From: Methylophilus sp. 14
GTDB lineage: Bacteria; Pseudomonadota; Gammaproteobacteria; Burkholderiales; Methylophilaceae
DNA length: 64,000 bases
NCBI RefSeq assembly: GCF_015354345.1
Contig: NZ_JADKYS010000002.1
Span: 496,001 to 560,000 of the forward strand
Direction of reading: 5' to 3'
Part shown: positions 24,567 through 33,034 of the stretch, piece after piece
How the letters are laid out: each line of letters starts with the position of its first letter
Position numbering within the stretch: the stretch's first letter is position 1
Program-made: the position numbers and the translations under genes
The notes under the pieces: model-generated
Told to the model about the DNA's origin: nothing
Seen by the model: the letters and a program-made list of their open reading frames with translations, nothing else
Databases searched by the model: none

Positions 24567-25316
24567 ATGAAAAAATCATTATTAGTACTAGCTATGCTCT
24601 TAGCAACGCAAAGTGCTTGGGCACATCTTAGTTATACCGGGCGGGATTTTGGTACGTTTTCTGGCTTAGTTGACGCCAATAACAGCATTACAACTACAGC
24701 TACTAATAACTATGCCTGGACCGATGCGGCAAGCGGCAACTTGGGTGACAGTCATGGCGCTCGTGCATTCCGCTTCACATTACAAAACGAAGCATGGGTT
24801 GACTTCAGTGTCGATGCCGTTTCTGCGGATTTGTTACCAGCATTTTCTATTTATTCTGGTTTAGGCGCGGTCCGTGTAGATGGTGTGTGGCCTGGCACTC
24901 AAACCAGTGCAGATTACGACAGTTCTCTAGCTTCGATAGCCTGGCGTGATAGCTGGGCACAGGCAAATTTAGGAGTAAGTAAAACGGCTGTTGATACTGA
25001 TGGCGTATGGAACTCGCTAGGTGATTGGCAAATGGGGGGCGATGGAGATGCCGCTGGAGTAGATACCGCTTTGAGTCACTTCATCTATGCAGGCTCTGCA
25101 ACTACTCACACCAACAGAGTCTCGGGTAAGTTTCTGCTCGATGCCGGTGATTACACCATCATGGTGGGAGGCAATAACAGCAATATTGTTGCAGGTCCTT
25201 TTAGTTACACCGCATTGCTAAGTGTGTCAGCAATACCTGAGCCTGAGAGTGTCGCTCTGATGTTAGCGGGCTTGTCATTCATTGGTTGGCAAATGCGACG
25301 TACAAACAAGGTTTGA
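24567..25316 (+). CDS. PEP-CTERM-sorted exported protein
   Basis: The 249-residue protein has a signal peptide (MKKSLLVLAMLLATQSAWA). The C-terminus is a PEP-CTERM tripartite signal: IPEPESVALMLAGLSFIGWQM followed by RRTNK. The central part is rich in Ser, Thr, Asp and Gly, with SHGARAFRFTLQNEAWVDFSVDAVSAD, typical of extracellular proteins processed by exosortase. It is the first of two PEP-CTERM genes directly upstream of the TonB receptor, so it may help gather the same ligand. The specific role is unknown. Confidence 0.85.
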   Translation: MKKSLLVLAMLLATQSAWAHLSYTGRDFGTFSGLVDANNSITTTATNNYAWTDAASGNLGDSHGARAFRFTLQNEAWVDFSVDAVSADLLPAFSIYSGLGAVRVDGVWPGTQTSADYDSSLASIAWRDSWAQANLGVSKTAVDTDGVWNSLGDWQMGGDGDAAGVDTALSHFIYAGSATTHTNRVSGKFLLDAGDYTIMVGGNNSNIVAGPFSYTALLSVSAIPEPESVALMLAGLSFIGWQMRRTNKV

Positions 25317-25330
25317 AGTTAATTTTATTG

Positions 25331-25350
25331 AGTGGAGTCAGAACTTCACT
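25331..25350 (+). terminator. Weak hairpin between two PEP-CTERM genes
   Basis: AGTGGAGT and ACTTCACT pair with one G-T around a 4-base loop, followed by TCTTTTAATT. It is probably an attenuator rather than a full stop, as the next gene begins 21 bases on. Confidence 0.4.
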
Positions 25351-25370
25351 TCTTTTAATTGGAGAAGACA

Positions 25371-26120
25371 ATGAGTATTTTGAAAAAATCAGTAGTAGTG
25401 GGATTAATGGCGTTAGTAACTACACCGGCAATGGCTACTGTGTCCACTTACAACGTGACAACAACTTGGTTCGAGCCAGATACTCAACCAAAGAACACAT
25501 ATTTTGTGGGCTCTTTTACCTATGATAGTGCAACGAAAACAATTACTGGCCTTGCAGGGCAGTTGAGCGAAGCGATGACTGGATCTACGAATTACAACCC
25601 TGGTACTGGTGTGAATGGCGCAGATGACATGACTTGGCTATCTTTAAATCATCAGCTTGTGTCATGGTATGACGCATCACTCGGGGGCACATTCGCCGCT
25701 ACTTTTAAAAATACCAGTACTAATACATTCTGGACAGGCCTGGGTGGTAATGGTTGGAGCCCTGCCTCTGGTGTTGCCGCAGGTGGTATCTACTATGGTT
25801 TTCCATCCGCTAAGGGGAATCCAGGCAATGCTTATGCTTTGATTTTTGTGCCTGACAATCCGCTGACTGCTTTGACGCAGACGCAGATCAATAAGCTTGC
25901 TTATGCGGATTGTGCTGCTGGCGGCATGATGGGAGCTACTTGTATGACGGGCACATCGGTAAGCGGATATGGTGCAGTGGGTACTATGAGTGGGTATCCA
26001 CTGGCGCAGACAATCAGTGCTGTGACCGTACCTGTGCCAGAGCCAGAATCCTACGCAATGTTTATGGTAGGAGTGGGGTTGCTTGGTTTGGCAATAAGAC
26101 AAAAACGTCAAATCGGCTAA
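25371..26120 (+). CDS. PEP-CTERM-sorted exported protein
   Basis: The 249-residue product starts MSILKKS with GGAGAAG just upstream; the longer TTG frame start at 25359 was rejected. The signal peptide ends near TPAMA. The mature protein is Gly/Thr/Asn-rich with few cysteines (YADCAAGGMMGATCMTG). It ends VPVPEPESYAMFMVGVGLLG plus a basic tail. The Cys/Met-rich GGMMGATCM segment could bind metal. It sits 44 bases before the TonB receptor. Confidence 0.85.
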   Translation: MSILKKSVVVGLMALVTTPAMATVSTYNVTTTWFEPDTQPKNTYFVGSFTYDSATKTITGLAGQLSEAMTGSTNYNPGTGVNGADDMTWLSLNHQLVSWYDASLGGTFAATFKNTSTNTFWTGLGGNGWSPASGVAAGGIYYGFPSAKGNPGNAYALIFVPDNPLTALTQTQINKLAYADCAAGGMMGATCMTGTSVSGYGAVGTMSGYPLAQTISAVTVPVPEPESYAMFMVGVGLLGLAIRQKRQIG

Positions 26121-26133
26121 TCCAGAAAGGAGA

Positions 26134-26158
26134 GCTGCGCTTGGTTTCCGGGCGCAGC
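26134..26158 (+). repeat. Hairpin between Shine-Dalgarno and start codon of the TonB receptor gene
   Basis: GCTGCGC and GCGCAGC form a 7-base-pair stem with an 11-base loop. AGGAG lies at 26128-26132 and ATG at 26164. If the hairpin folds, the remaining spacing is about 6 bases. It may also act as a read-through attenuator (CCTTT follows). Confidence 0.55.
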
Positions 26159-26163
26159 CCTTT

Positions 26164-28431
26164 ATGAAATCAATAAAATCTTCATCTATTTTGAGCCATC
26201 AACCTTATTGGCTTGCCAGCTTTTTACTGCTATCGAGTTATTCGGGACTTGCTTTTGCCGAAGCCTCTAGTCAGGAAGTAGAGGATGGTACGCTAAACAT
26301 CCAATCAGTTGAAATTGTGATGGAGCGACCTCAAGCAGTTCCACTATCAGGAACAGAGGTGAATGAAAAAGCTATAAAACAACGTAGCACCACCGCTATG
26401 GATTCTGCTCGGCTATTGGAGGATATTCCCGGAGTCAACGTCTATGGTGCAGGTGCTATATCTAGCTTACCTGTTATTCATGGTTTGGCAGATGAACGGC
26501 TCAAGCTTGAAGTGGATGGTATGGACATGTCTGCAGCCTGTCCCAATCACATGAATTCAGTGTTGTCATATATCAACCCAGTGAAGGTTGGTAATATCAA
26601 AGTATTTACTGGCATCACACCTGTGAGCGAGGGTGGGGATAGTGTGGGTGGGGCAATCCAGGTATCTTCTGCCAATCCAGTATTTGCTGAAGCGGGCAAA
26701 CAGTTAATCAATGGTAGCTTGGGAGGCTTTTACAGGAGTAATGGATATGCAAATGGCTGGAATGCTTCTGCCAGCTTTGCTACGAATCAATTGAGCATGC
26801 AGTATTCAGAGTCTCATTTGAGTTCTTCAAATTACAGGGCAGCCAGAAATTTCAAAGATGCGAATACCTGGGCGCCGATTTTGAGAAATGGTTTGTATAA
26901 AACTGATTTAGATGAGGTTGGGTCAAGCGCAATTTCAAACTCCGCGAACAAGTCTCTTGATATTGCATTAAGGCATGATGTTCATCTTTTGCAATTGGGT
27001 ATTAGTCAGCAAAGCGTCGGGTTTGAGGGTTTCCCAAATCAGCGCATGGATATGACAGATAACCAGAATACCTCTTTTAATATGCGATATAGCGGACTAT
27101 ATGATTGGGGTGATGTGCATTTCAAACTGTTCCGACAACGGGTACAGCATGCTATGGATATGTCTTATGAGCGGAGCCTTTATATGCCTGCGATGCCTAT
27201 GCTATCTAATGCTGAAACTAAGGGAGGAAGTTTAAATGTTTCCGTCCCAATTAATGAGCATGTGCTTAAGGTCGGCGGAGATTTTAAATTATACGATCTG
27301 GATGATTGGTGGCCTCCATTGCTAGGGATGGGTGCCGGATCTATGTGCTGCGACAATTTCCAGAATGTGCGTAATGGGCGTCGCGATCGGATTGGTCTAT
27401 TTAGCGAAGTGGAAAGTAGTTGGAGTGATGCGTGGCAAACATCTTTTGGTTTGCGTACAGATGTCGTCACTGCGGATGCTGGTAAGGTACATGGATATAG
27501 CAGCACCTCTATTTACCGCACTGATGCCAATGCGTTTAACGCGCAAAGCCAAGGTCGGCATTATCAGAACTATGATTGGACGGCATTAACCAGATTCACA
27601 CCAGATAGAAAGCAAAGCTATGAGTTCGGATTTGCTAGAAAGAGCCGTGCTCCAAGTGTCTACGAACTATATCCATGGTCGTCTTTTACCATGGCTGCTC
27701 TGATGAATAATTTCGCTGGAGATGGTAATGCCTATATTGGAAATTTGAATCTGGATTCTGAGGTTGCGCATACTGCCAACTTTACTGCAGACTGGCATGA
27801 TGATGAGCGCTCTGTTTGGTCAACTAAACTCAACGCATATGTGACTTATATAGATGATTACATTGATGCGGTAAGATGTCGCTTAGCTTCTTGTGGCGCT
27901 AATAACATAACTCGTAGCAATGCTTTCGTTACTCTGCAATATGAGAATCAATCCGCAAGACTTTATGGCTGGGATTTGTCGGGTGTCAGAGTGTTAGATA
28001 AAGATGGTGCATCTGGGCTGTGGACTACGAAAGCCAGTATTTCATATGTCAGAGGTGAGAATACGACGACGGGTAATAATCTATATCACATCATGCCACT
28101 GAATGGTCGCTTCTCCCTGGAGCATAGGTTGGGAGGCTGGACATCTACTGCGGAGGTGCAGTTGGTTGCTGCCAAAGAACATGTTGCACAAGTCCGTAAT
28201 GAGACAGAAACAGATGGCTATGGTCTGTTTAATTTGCGCACTAGTTACGGTAATAAGTTTATGAGAGTGGATTTGAGTCTTGAAAATGTACTAAATAAGC
28301 TTTACTACTCGCCACTGGGTGGGGCATATCTTGGGCAGGGTTTTTCAATGACATCTGGTATCCTTCCATGGGGCGTAAATGTACCTGGCATGGGAAGGTC
28401 CGCCAATGTGGCTGTGACAATCATGTATTGA
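26164..28431 (+). CDS. TonB-dependent copper receptor (OprC/NosA-like)
   Basis: The 755-residue protein has a signal peptide through AFAEASS. A plug domain follows (SARLLEDIPGVNVYGAGAIS, HGLADERLKLEVDGMDM, and the PVSEGGDSVGGAI motif), then a beta-barrel ending in VAVTIMY. The plug has C126-P-N-H-M130 (CxxxM), and the barrel has H329-A-M331 (HxM). Together these match the CxxxM-HxM Cu site of Pseudomonas OprC. More Met-rich stretches (MPAMPML, MGAGSMCC) agree. It imports copper using TonB energy. Its place beside mtoX fits, since methanethiol oxidase is copper-dependent. The start codon has no adjacent ribosome site unless the hairpin at 26134 is folded. Confidence 0.87.
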   Translation: MKSIKSSSILSHQPYWLASFLLLSSYSGLAFAEASSQEVEDGTLNIQSVEIVMERPQAVPLSGTEVNEKAIKQRSTTAMDSARLLEDIPGVNVYGAGAISSLPVIHGLADERLKLEVDGMDMSAACPNHMNSVLSYINPVKVGNIKVFTGITPVSEGGDSVGGAIQVSSANPVFAEAGKQLINGSLGGFYRSNGYANGWNASASFATNQLSMQYSESHLSSSNYRAARNFKDANTWAPILRNGLYKTDLDEVGSSAISNSANKSLDIALRHDVHLLQLGISQQSVGFEGFPNQRMDMTDNQNTSFNMRYSGLYDWGDVHFKLFRQRVQHAMDMSYERSLYMPAMPMLSNAETKGGSLNVSVPINEHVLKVGGDFKLYDLDDWWPPLLGMGAGSMCCDNFQNVRNGRRDRIGLFSEVESSWSDAWQTSFGLRTDVVTADAGKVHGYSSTSIYRTDANAFNAQSQGRHYQNYDWTALTRFTPDRKQSYEFGFARKSRAPSVYELYPWSSFTMAALMNNFAGDGNAYIGNLNLDSEVAHTANFTADWHDDERSVWSTKLNAYVTYIDDYIDAVRCRLASCGANNITRSNAFVTLQYENQSARLYGWDLSGVRVLDKDGASGLWTTKASISYVRGENTTTGNNLYHIMPLNGRFSLEHRLGGWTSTAEVQLVAAKEHVAQVRNETETDGYGLFNLRTSYGNKFMRVDLSLENVLNKLYYSPLGGAYLGQGFSMTSGILPWGVNVPGMGRSANVAVTIMY

Positions 28432-28552
28432 CTTATTCATGGGGGAAAAAGATATGAAAGTTATTTCTTTGCACTTTAACTTAGCTTGTAGTTGTTACTT
28501 GTATTGAGTGAACGAGTTTTAATATGCAAGCATTACCTCTAACCGTAGTCTT

Positions 28553-29245
28553 ATGAATCAAGAAATCAAATCCGTAGTCCTTTCCTTAGGGAAAGAAATC
28601 AAAAAAGATCTCCCATTTTTCGGCATATGTGGATTCTTGGTGGGATGGTTAATGATTGTGCAGTTTCGACTCAAGGAAACTGGAGTGGCTCCGAAAGACT
28701 CCTGGGCTGATGCATTGTTTTCAGACTTTGTTTCTTTCAATGCTTTTGGTTTGGTCTTTGTCGGTCTTCTCGGCATTGCGTCATTTGTTACATGTATTAA
28801 TGCATGTGGCTGTCGTTTTCCAAAACTTGAAAGCATGGTTGCTCATCTAGAGGTGCGCTTGACACAGTTAGCCAGCTCAATAATATCCTTCACTATTGGG
28901 TTGTCTTGCTGTTCTGTTGCTCATGCGTTCTTCACAGTCAGTGCTAAAGGAGGTTTATTAGCATTGCTTATTGTTTTGTTCGACGGTCTGATTGTCTCCG
29001 GTTTCGTGTCAGCATCACTTACTGCACGTCGTTCACCTCCCTTTGACAAATGGTTTGTCGCGTTGGGAATGCTTGGCATAGCATTGGTCTTAGTTGCTTG
29101 CTTTGTTTTCTATGGCACAAAGCCAGAAAAAGTGGCTCATTTACCCGCCGAAAGGGATAACCCACAAGTTGAGGCTTATATAAATAGTCACAAACTCCAA
29201 ACCTGGAACTCTGTGGTATTTGGTTCAATTGTAAATGGTTTGTAG
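28553..29245 (+). CDS. Uncharacterised polytopic membrane protein
   Basis: The 230-residue protein has about four or five hydrophobic segments: FFGICGFLVGWLMIVQF, FGLVFVGLLGIASFVTC, ASSIISFTIGLSCCSVAHAF, LLALLIVLFDGLIVSGFVSA, and WFVALGMLGIALVLVACFVF. Several cysteines lie near the membrane (CINACGCRF, LSCCSV). It follows the TonB receptor by 121 bases. I do not recognise the family. A metal or electron-transfer role is possible given the Cys clusters, but only by context. Confidence 0.55.
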   Translation: MNQEIKSVVLSLGKEIKKDLPFFGICGFLVGWLMIVQFRLKETGVAPKDSWADALFSDFVSFNAFGLVFVGLLGIASFVTCINACGCRFPKLESMVAHLEVRLTQLASSIISFTIGLSCCSVAHAFFTVSAKGGLLALLIVLFDGLIVSGFVSASLTARRSPPFDKWFVALGMLGIALVLVACFVFYGTKPEKVAHLPAERDNPQVEAYINSHKLQTWNSVVFGSIVNGL

Positions 29246-29329
29246 TGACTTTTATGGTCTTTTGAGCTTATTGTTCATCTCAGATGATCGCGAATTCTTT
29301 TGTTTTAAATTTTCTTTTGTGCGTAACAT

Positions 29330-29952
29330 TTACATGAAGCTTAAATAGTTAAATGCTGGTATACCCTCTGAGATGGAAATACTGACCCAGTTTATTCTCT
29401 TATCTTTAGGGATCTCAGATCTAGTCTGGGTATTGGGGGACCAAAATTTGCCAGGGGGAGAGGCGATTCCAGGTGCTTCTAAAACACCAAAGGAATAGTA
29501 AAAATATCCACCCCATGATCCATAATAGGCCTCAGTCCAGTAGTGATAAAACTTGGAGGAAAGATCTGAGTGTATTGGGTTTTCATCCTCCAGCACGTCT
29601 AGAAATGTTGTTTTACCTAAGATGTACGACAAAGGAGGGATCTTGAAAGTCGAGATATGTTTGTCAATGCGGCTGAGATGGACCTAATGCTATTCTCATT
29701 GTCTATCGAAATCTGTACACGAAGATCTCTAAATGAGTATAGATAGTCTTCACCGATATTCTTGTGTGGAGCCCCAAGTATTTCTCGCATTCTTTCAACT
29801 GTAACACCAGGTTTGATGTGGAAGAAGAAATTTGCAGGGGCTTTCTTCAGTTCTATAGATGGCCGCTTAAATTTGCCATATGTCCAAGAAATCAAACTCA
29901 TGAAAGGGGATATGAGAGATTTTCCTATTGGAATTAATAGATTCTCAAGCAC
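29330..29952 (-). pseudogene. Frameshifted small gene, two overlapping frames
   Basis: Two minus-strand ORFs (29617-29952 and 29330-29632) read as one protein if a single-base shift occurred near 29660-29680. The first frame runs through MLENLLIPIGKSLISPFMSL, a membrane-like start, to ISIDNENSIRS. It then degenerates into a Ser/Arg-rich tail. The other frame is open just upstream of its Met and gives IDKHISTFKIPPLSYILGKT, leading into the second ORF. It is either a pseudogene, a sequencing error or a programmed shift. I do not recognise the protein family. Confidence 0.6.
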
Positions 29953-29955
29953 GAG

Positions 29956-30450
29956 TTACTCAGTCGGTGATTGTTTAGCCTTGGCCTGTTTTCGCACCAT
30001 CCCTTTTGCATGGGCTGCTCCGGTCGCCTCGACTACACCATCTGGGTTCCCGTCTAAATCTAAACGATCAGCCCCTTCTTTGCATGCTTGCCAGTAACGT
30101 GAGCTTTTGCACCAGGTTTTAATTGCCAACTGTAAGTCTTCCGTTGAGATGCCAATTTCTTCAGATCGTGCTTGAAGGTCTTCCAGAATTCCAATTTTCA
30201 ATGGTACTTTGGGTGTTGGATTCTTAGGGAATGCTTTGGGGTAAAGCCTCTGGAGCTTGCCTATGATCAACACCACAGGATCGACTGGGTTCGGGTTCTT
30301 CTTTTGTGTTGGTTTTGCAGTCTGCTTAGATTTCTTTTCTTCAGCAAGTTGCTTCTTGAGTTCGGCGAGTTGTTCGAGGCCCATAGCAGTAAATTCAACA
30401 GGTTGTTTTTCTTGAAGCGAATTTTCTAACAGATTGTTACGTTCACGCAA
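29956..30450 (-). CDS. ProQ/FinO-family RNA-binding protein
   Basis: The 164-residue frame has an N-terminal basic coiled region (LEQLAELKKQLAEEKKSKQT) followed by a ProQ/FinO domain: LIIGKLQRLYPKAFPKNPTPKVPLKIGILEDL, then LQLAIKTWCKSSRYWQACKEGADRLDLDG. This is the classic signature of RNA chaperones of the ProQ type. The start at 30450 would be TTG; an ATG at 30384 (MGLEQLAEL) gives 142 residues and may be correct. It sits between the frameshifted gene and a small membrane protein. Such proteins are common on chromosomes and on plasmids or islands. Confidence 0.85.
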   Translation of the reverse strand: MRERNNLLENSLQEKQPVEFTAMGLEQLAELKKQLAEEKKSKQTAKPTQKKNPNPVDPVVLIIGKLQRLYPKAFPKNPTPKVPLKIGILEDLQARSEEIGISTEDLQLAIKTWCKSSRYWQACKEGADRLDLDGNPDGVVEATGAAHAKGMVRKQAKAKQSPTE

Positions 30451-30556
30451 TCTATTTAATATGATTTATTTAGTGCAGTTCAACGTGTTTGCCGAGACTT
30501 AGACACCTTGTTCAGAGTATAAATCTTGTACAAATAAATGCTTTTCAGGCTAGATA

Positions 30557-30697
30557 TTAAATTTTAGTTTGGCTGCTAGGTTGCTGACGCAGCTTCCGTC
30601 TGGCAATGTTCTTTTTTCTTAGAATATATACGCCAGTAAACGCTGCTATTGTGGCAATAATGGTAATAATTAATAAAGCAATCATCAGTGCTAACAT
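30557..30697 (-). CDS. 46-residue single-span membrane peptide
   Basis: The frame ATG 30697 to TAA 30557 is below usual ORF cut-offs. It gives MLALMIALLIITIIATIAAF, then TGVYILRKKNIARRKLRQQ, so one transmembrane helix followed by a positive tail. Its ATG overlaps the stop of the upstream gene (ATGTTAG), suggesting translational coupling. Family unknown. Confidence 0.5.
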   Translation of the reverse strand: MLALMIALLIITIIATIAAFTGVYILRKKNIARRKLRQQPSSQTKI

Positions 30698-31125
30698 TTT
30701 TCTGAATCTCCTTTCATGTCCTCAATCATGGCTTTGCCTTCGTCGGTGAGAATGTTTAGAAAGTCATCCCAGATTTCAAAACTAAGATGGCGAGTGACTT
30801 CTGGAATATTGCCTTCTCTTATGGCCTGCGTTTGTCTATGCCATCGCTTTTGCGTTTCTTCAAAAGGCTCCACGTGAATTTGAATGGTAAAGCTCGCATT
30901 TTCGTCAATTGATGTAGAGGGCTTTAAAGAGGTTGGTTTCTCGCAAAACACTAAACCGTGTTTGTTGTTCTCGGTCACTTTTGACATCAACACCTCAAGC
31001 TCAACTTCATCACAGCTTTGACGGCTAAACCTGAGTTTCATTTTTGTGATGAAGTTTTTCCAGTGGTGTGCCGACATACATTTAGTCACTTTCTCTGGTC
31101 GCCCGAATCTCCAGTCACTGACCAA
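30691..31125 (-). CDS. Uncharacterised 144-residue protein
   Basis: The frame opens with TTG at 31125; ATG at 31077 (MSAHHWKNF) is an alternative giving about 128 residues. It is hydrophilic and mixed alpha/beta, with no signal peptide and no motif I recognise. The C-terminus is acidic (DEGKAMIEDMKGD). Its last codons overlap the start of the small membrane peptide, so the two are likely expressed together. Confidence 0.45.
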   Translation of the reverse strand: MVSDWRFGRPEKVTKCMSAHHWKNFITKMKLRFSRQSCDEVELEVLMSKVTENNKHGLVFCEKPTSLKPSTSIDENASFTIQIHVEPFEETQKRWHRQTQAIREGNIPEVTRHLSFEIWDDFLNILTDEGKAMIEDMKGDSEKC

Positions 31126-31199
31126 ACGGGCGTGATGGTTTTCGCATCCAAATGAATCTGAAGCCCTGATCCATATGGCGCTTGTTTTATAGAATCACG

Positions 31200-31832
31200 T
31201 TATTGAGCTCGATTTGATCTGTATTTGCGTGCTCGCCAGCCTGCAAACATTAGACCTGCAAATAGCAGGGTGATTGATTCAGGCTCCGGGACAGGCGTTG
31301 CGACTCTCACCAGGAAAGAGGCTAGATTGGCTGCTGATCTATCATCGTTGTAGCGACCAAAACTCACGGAGCTATAAATAGTGGGCTTGTCATAAGTGCT
31401 TGTGATGAGGCCGTAGAGTTGGGAGTCTTCATCACGGTTTTTGTAGTCCTCAGCAGTCAGTCCTAATAGGTCTTTTTTGTCAGTACCGGTATCTGTTGCA
31501 CCAAGTAAGTCGATCAACGTGATAAAGAAATGATCGTTATCTATTTTCCCGGTAACAGCTGTGATGTCAGATGTACCATTTAAGCTATATCCGCGACCAG
31601 TAAATATCTGCTTGAATTCATCATAGCTTGCATAGCGCCAGCCTTCTAATGTCTGGCCATGACCAAGCAAGGCTAATACTTGATTATAGGATTTCCCCTG
31701 GGTAAAGCTGGTATCCAACCACTCTAATCCGGAGTTTTGATCCAACGTATAAGTACCGTAGTCAACGAGGTTGTATGAGGTGGCATTGGCTGTATTGCAC
31801 AAGAACATGAGTAACAGCAAAAGGTGTTTCAT
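31200..31832 (-). CDS. PEP-CTERM-sorted exported protein
   Basis: The 210-residue protein has a signal peptide (KHLLLLLMFLCNTANA). A domain with LDQNSGLEWLDTSFTQGKSYNQVL follows, of the kind seen in DUF1566-like and other PEP-CTERM proteins of betaproteobacteria. The end is VPEPESITLLFAGLMFAGW plus an Arg-rich tail. It is therefore sorted by an exosortase that must be encoded elsewhere. It stands alone, 39 bases after a lipoprotein gene on the same strand. Confidence 0.85.
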   Translation of the reverse strand: MKHLLLLLMFLCNTANATSYNLVDYGTYTLDQNSGLEWLDTSFTQGKSYNQVLALLGHGQTLEGWRYASYDEFKQIFTGRGYSLNGTSDITAVTGKIDNDHFFITLIDLLGATDTGTDKKDLLGLTAEDYKNRDEDSQLYGLITSTYDKPTIYSSVSFGRYNDDRSAANLASFLVRVATPVPEPESITLLFAGLMFAGWRARKYRSNRAQ

Positions 31833-31871
31833 ATGTGAGTTTCCTATTATTTAAGTGAATCATTAAAAGTC

Positions 31872-32705
31872 TTATTTATGCAGATTGAGTTCGTCGACGG
31901 TGTCGCAGGGAAACCATTTACTTGCAGCGTCTACTGCTACAGTCGATGTGAAAAACCTGTCCCTTACCCCGTTCGAGGACTTTGTGTCTACCAGAACCTG
32001 AATTCTTTCATTCTCGATTTTGTTCACTATGCCTGAGTAAGTCCAAATGCCAGACTCCTTGCAAGCTCTACGACCTACGCCTCTAGCTAAAACCATGGTC
32101 CCGTTGGTTTCTGCCAGGATACGGCGATTGACCAATTCTCTTTCTTTATATTGATTCGCCTGCTTTTCCTGTTGGAGCACATCTGACAATGGGATGTAGT
32201 GATAGGTATTCGCCGCTCTGTTATTCCAGTCTTCTGGTGCCGCGCCCTCGGAGGTAGAAACCACTAATGCGAAAATATGGTCAGGCTGGCAATACCCTGC
32301 AATGTTCGATGGGCCAAAGAAACGCATATCCCCTGTTGCGATGAAGAATAAAGGCTTGTCCTCTGGTGAACGGCACCATCTGTCATTAAGCTTTCCTCCT
32401 AATTCATAGCAGTAGTTGCTGGCGATATTCTTGGTGCGTCTTTTCATTTCGGTCACATCAAATGAAGAGCACCAATAGCGACGATATTCGTTGACGCCCT
32501 TGATCTTGGTCTTGCCGAACTCGGTATCAAAGGTCATCCACTTTTTAACCTTTTCTGGATCAAAGATCTCGCCGATAGTCGCTTTGTAGAAGGCGTCGTA
32601 TTGCTGAATCAGATCCTTTTTTGCTGTGTCATTCTTGGTGGGAGCGGAGTTGCAACCACTCATGCATAGTGCAATAAAAGCAAGTAATACAAATTTGATG
32701 GGCAT
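31872..32705 (-). CDS. Putative lipoprotein, 277 residues
   Basis: The N-terminus has a type II signal: FVLLAFIALCMSGC with the lipobox MSGC, so Cys18 is lipidated. Several cysteines (WCSSFDV, YCYELG, WCRSPED, RRACKESG, FPCDTV) suggest disulfides in the periplasm. I do not recognise the family. It is divergent from an XRE regulator gene at 32783 across a 77-base gap holding an inverted repeat. Confidence 0.65.
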   Translation of the reverse strand: MPIKFVLLAFIALCMSGCNSAPTKNDTAKKDLIQQYDAFYKATIGEIFDPEKVKKWMTFDTEFGKTKIKGVNEYRRYWCSSFDVTEMKRRTKNIASNYCYELGGKLNDRWCRSPEDKPLFFIATGDMRFFGPSNIAGYCQPDHIFALVVSTSEGAAPEDWNNRAANTYHYIPLSDVLQQEKQANQYKERELVNRRILAETNGTMVLARGVGRRACKESGIWTYSGIVNKIENERIQVLVDTKSSNGVRDRFFTSTVAVDAASKWFPCDTVDELNLHK

Positions 32706-32760
32706 AGTTATCCTTATTCGAATGTTAACTATTGTAGATTATATTCCGTGGACTGTTAAT

Positions 32761-32780
32761 CTCATTCGTAAAAGAATGAG
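32761..32780. promoter_or_regulatory. Inverted repeat directly before XRE gene
   Basis: CTCATTC-GTAAAA-GAATGAG has perfect 7-base arms and ends 2 bases before the start codon of the XRE gene. It could be an autoregulatory operator. It also covers the ribosome-binding region. Confidence 0.5.
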
Positions 32781-32782
32781 GC

Positions 32783-33019
32783 ATGTCCTCAATGCTGGAA
32801 ACTATTCAAGCCGATCTGGCGCGCAATATCATCGCGCGCAGAAAAGCTTTGAACATGTCTCAGGAAAAACTGGCACTGCAGGCAGGTGTGGATAGAACAT
32901 ATGTCAGTCAGTTGGAGCGGGGGATTGCTAACCCATCCATTTCCATCCTTTGTCGGATAGCGGAAATCTTGCAGTGCAAAATGCAGGATCTTGTATCCGA
33001 CGAACTCAGCATTGCCTAA
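32783..33019 (+). CDS. XRE-family helix-turn-helix regulator
   Basis: The 78-residue protein is a single lambda-repressor-like domain: IIARRKALNMSQEKLALQAGVDRTYVSQLERGIANPSISILCRIAEIL. The classic Q...AGVxxxYVSxLERG recognition helix is clear. It resembles small regulators of restriction-modification controller and island type. No restriction gene is adjacent. It is divergent from the lipoprotein gene and precedes the integrase module. Confidence 0.85.
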   Translation: MSSMLETIQADLARNIIARRKALNMSQEKLALQAGVDRTYVSQLERGIANPSISILCRIAEILQCKMQDLVSDELSIA

Positions 33020-33034
33020 TCCAGATTGGTTTTG

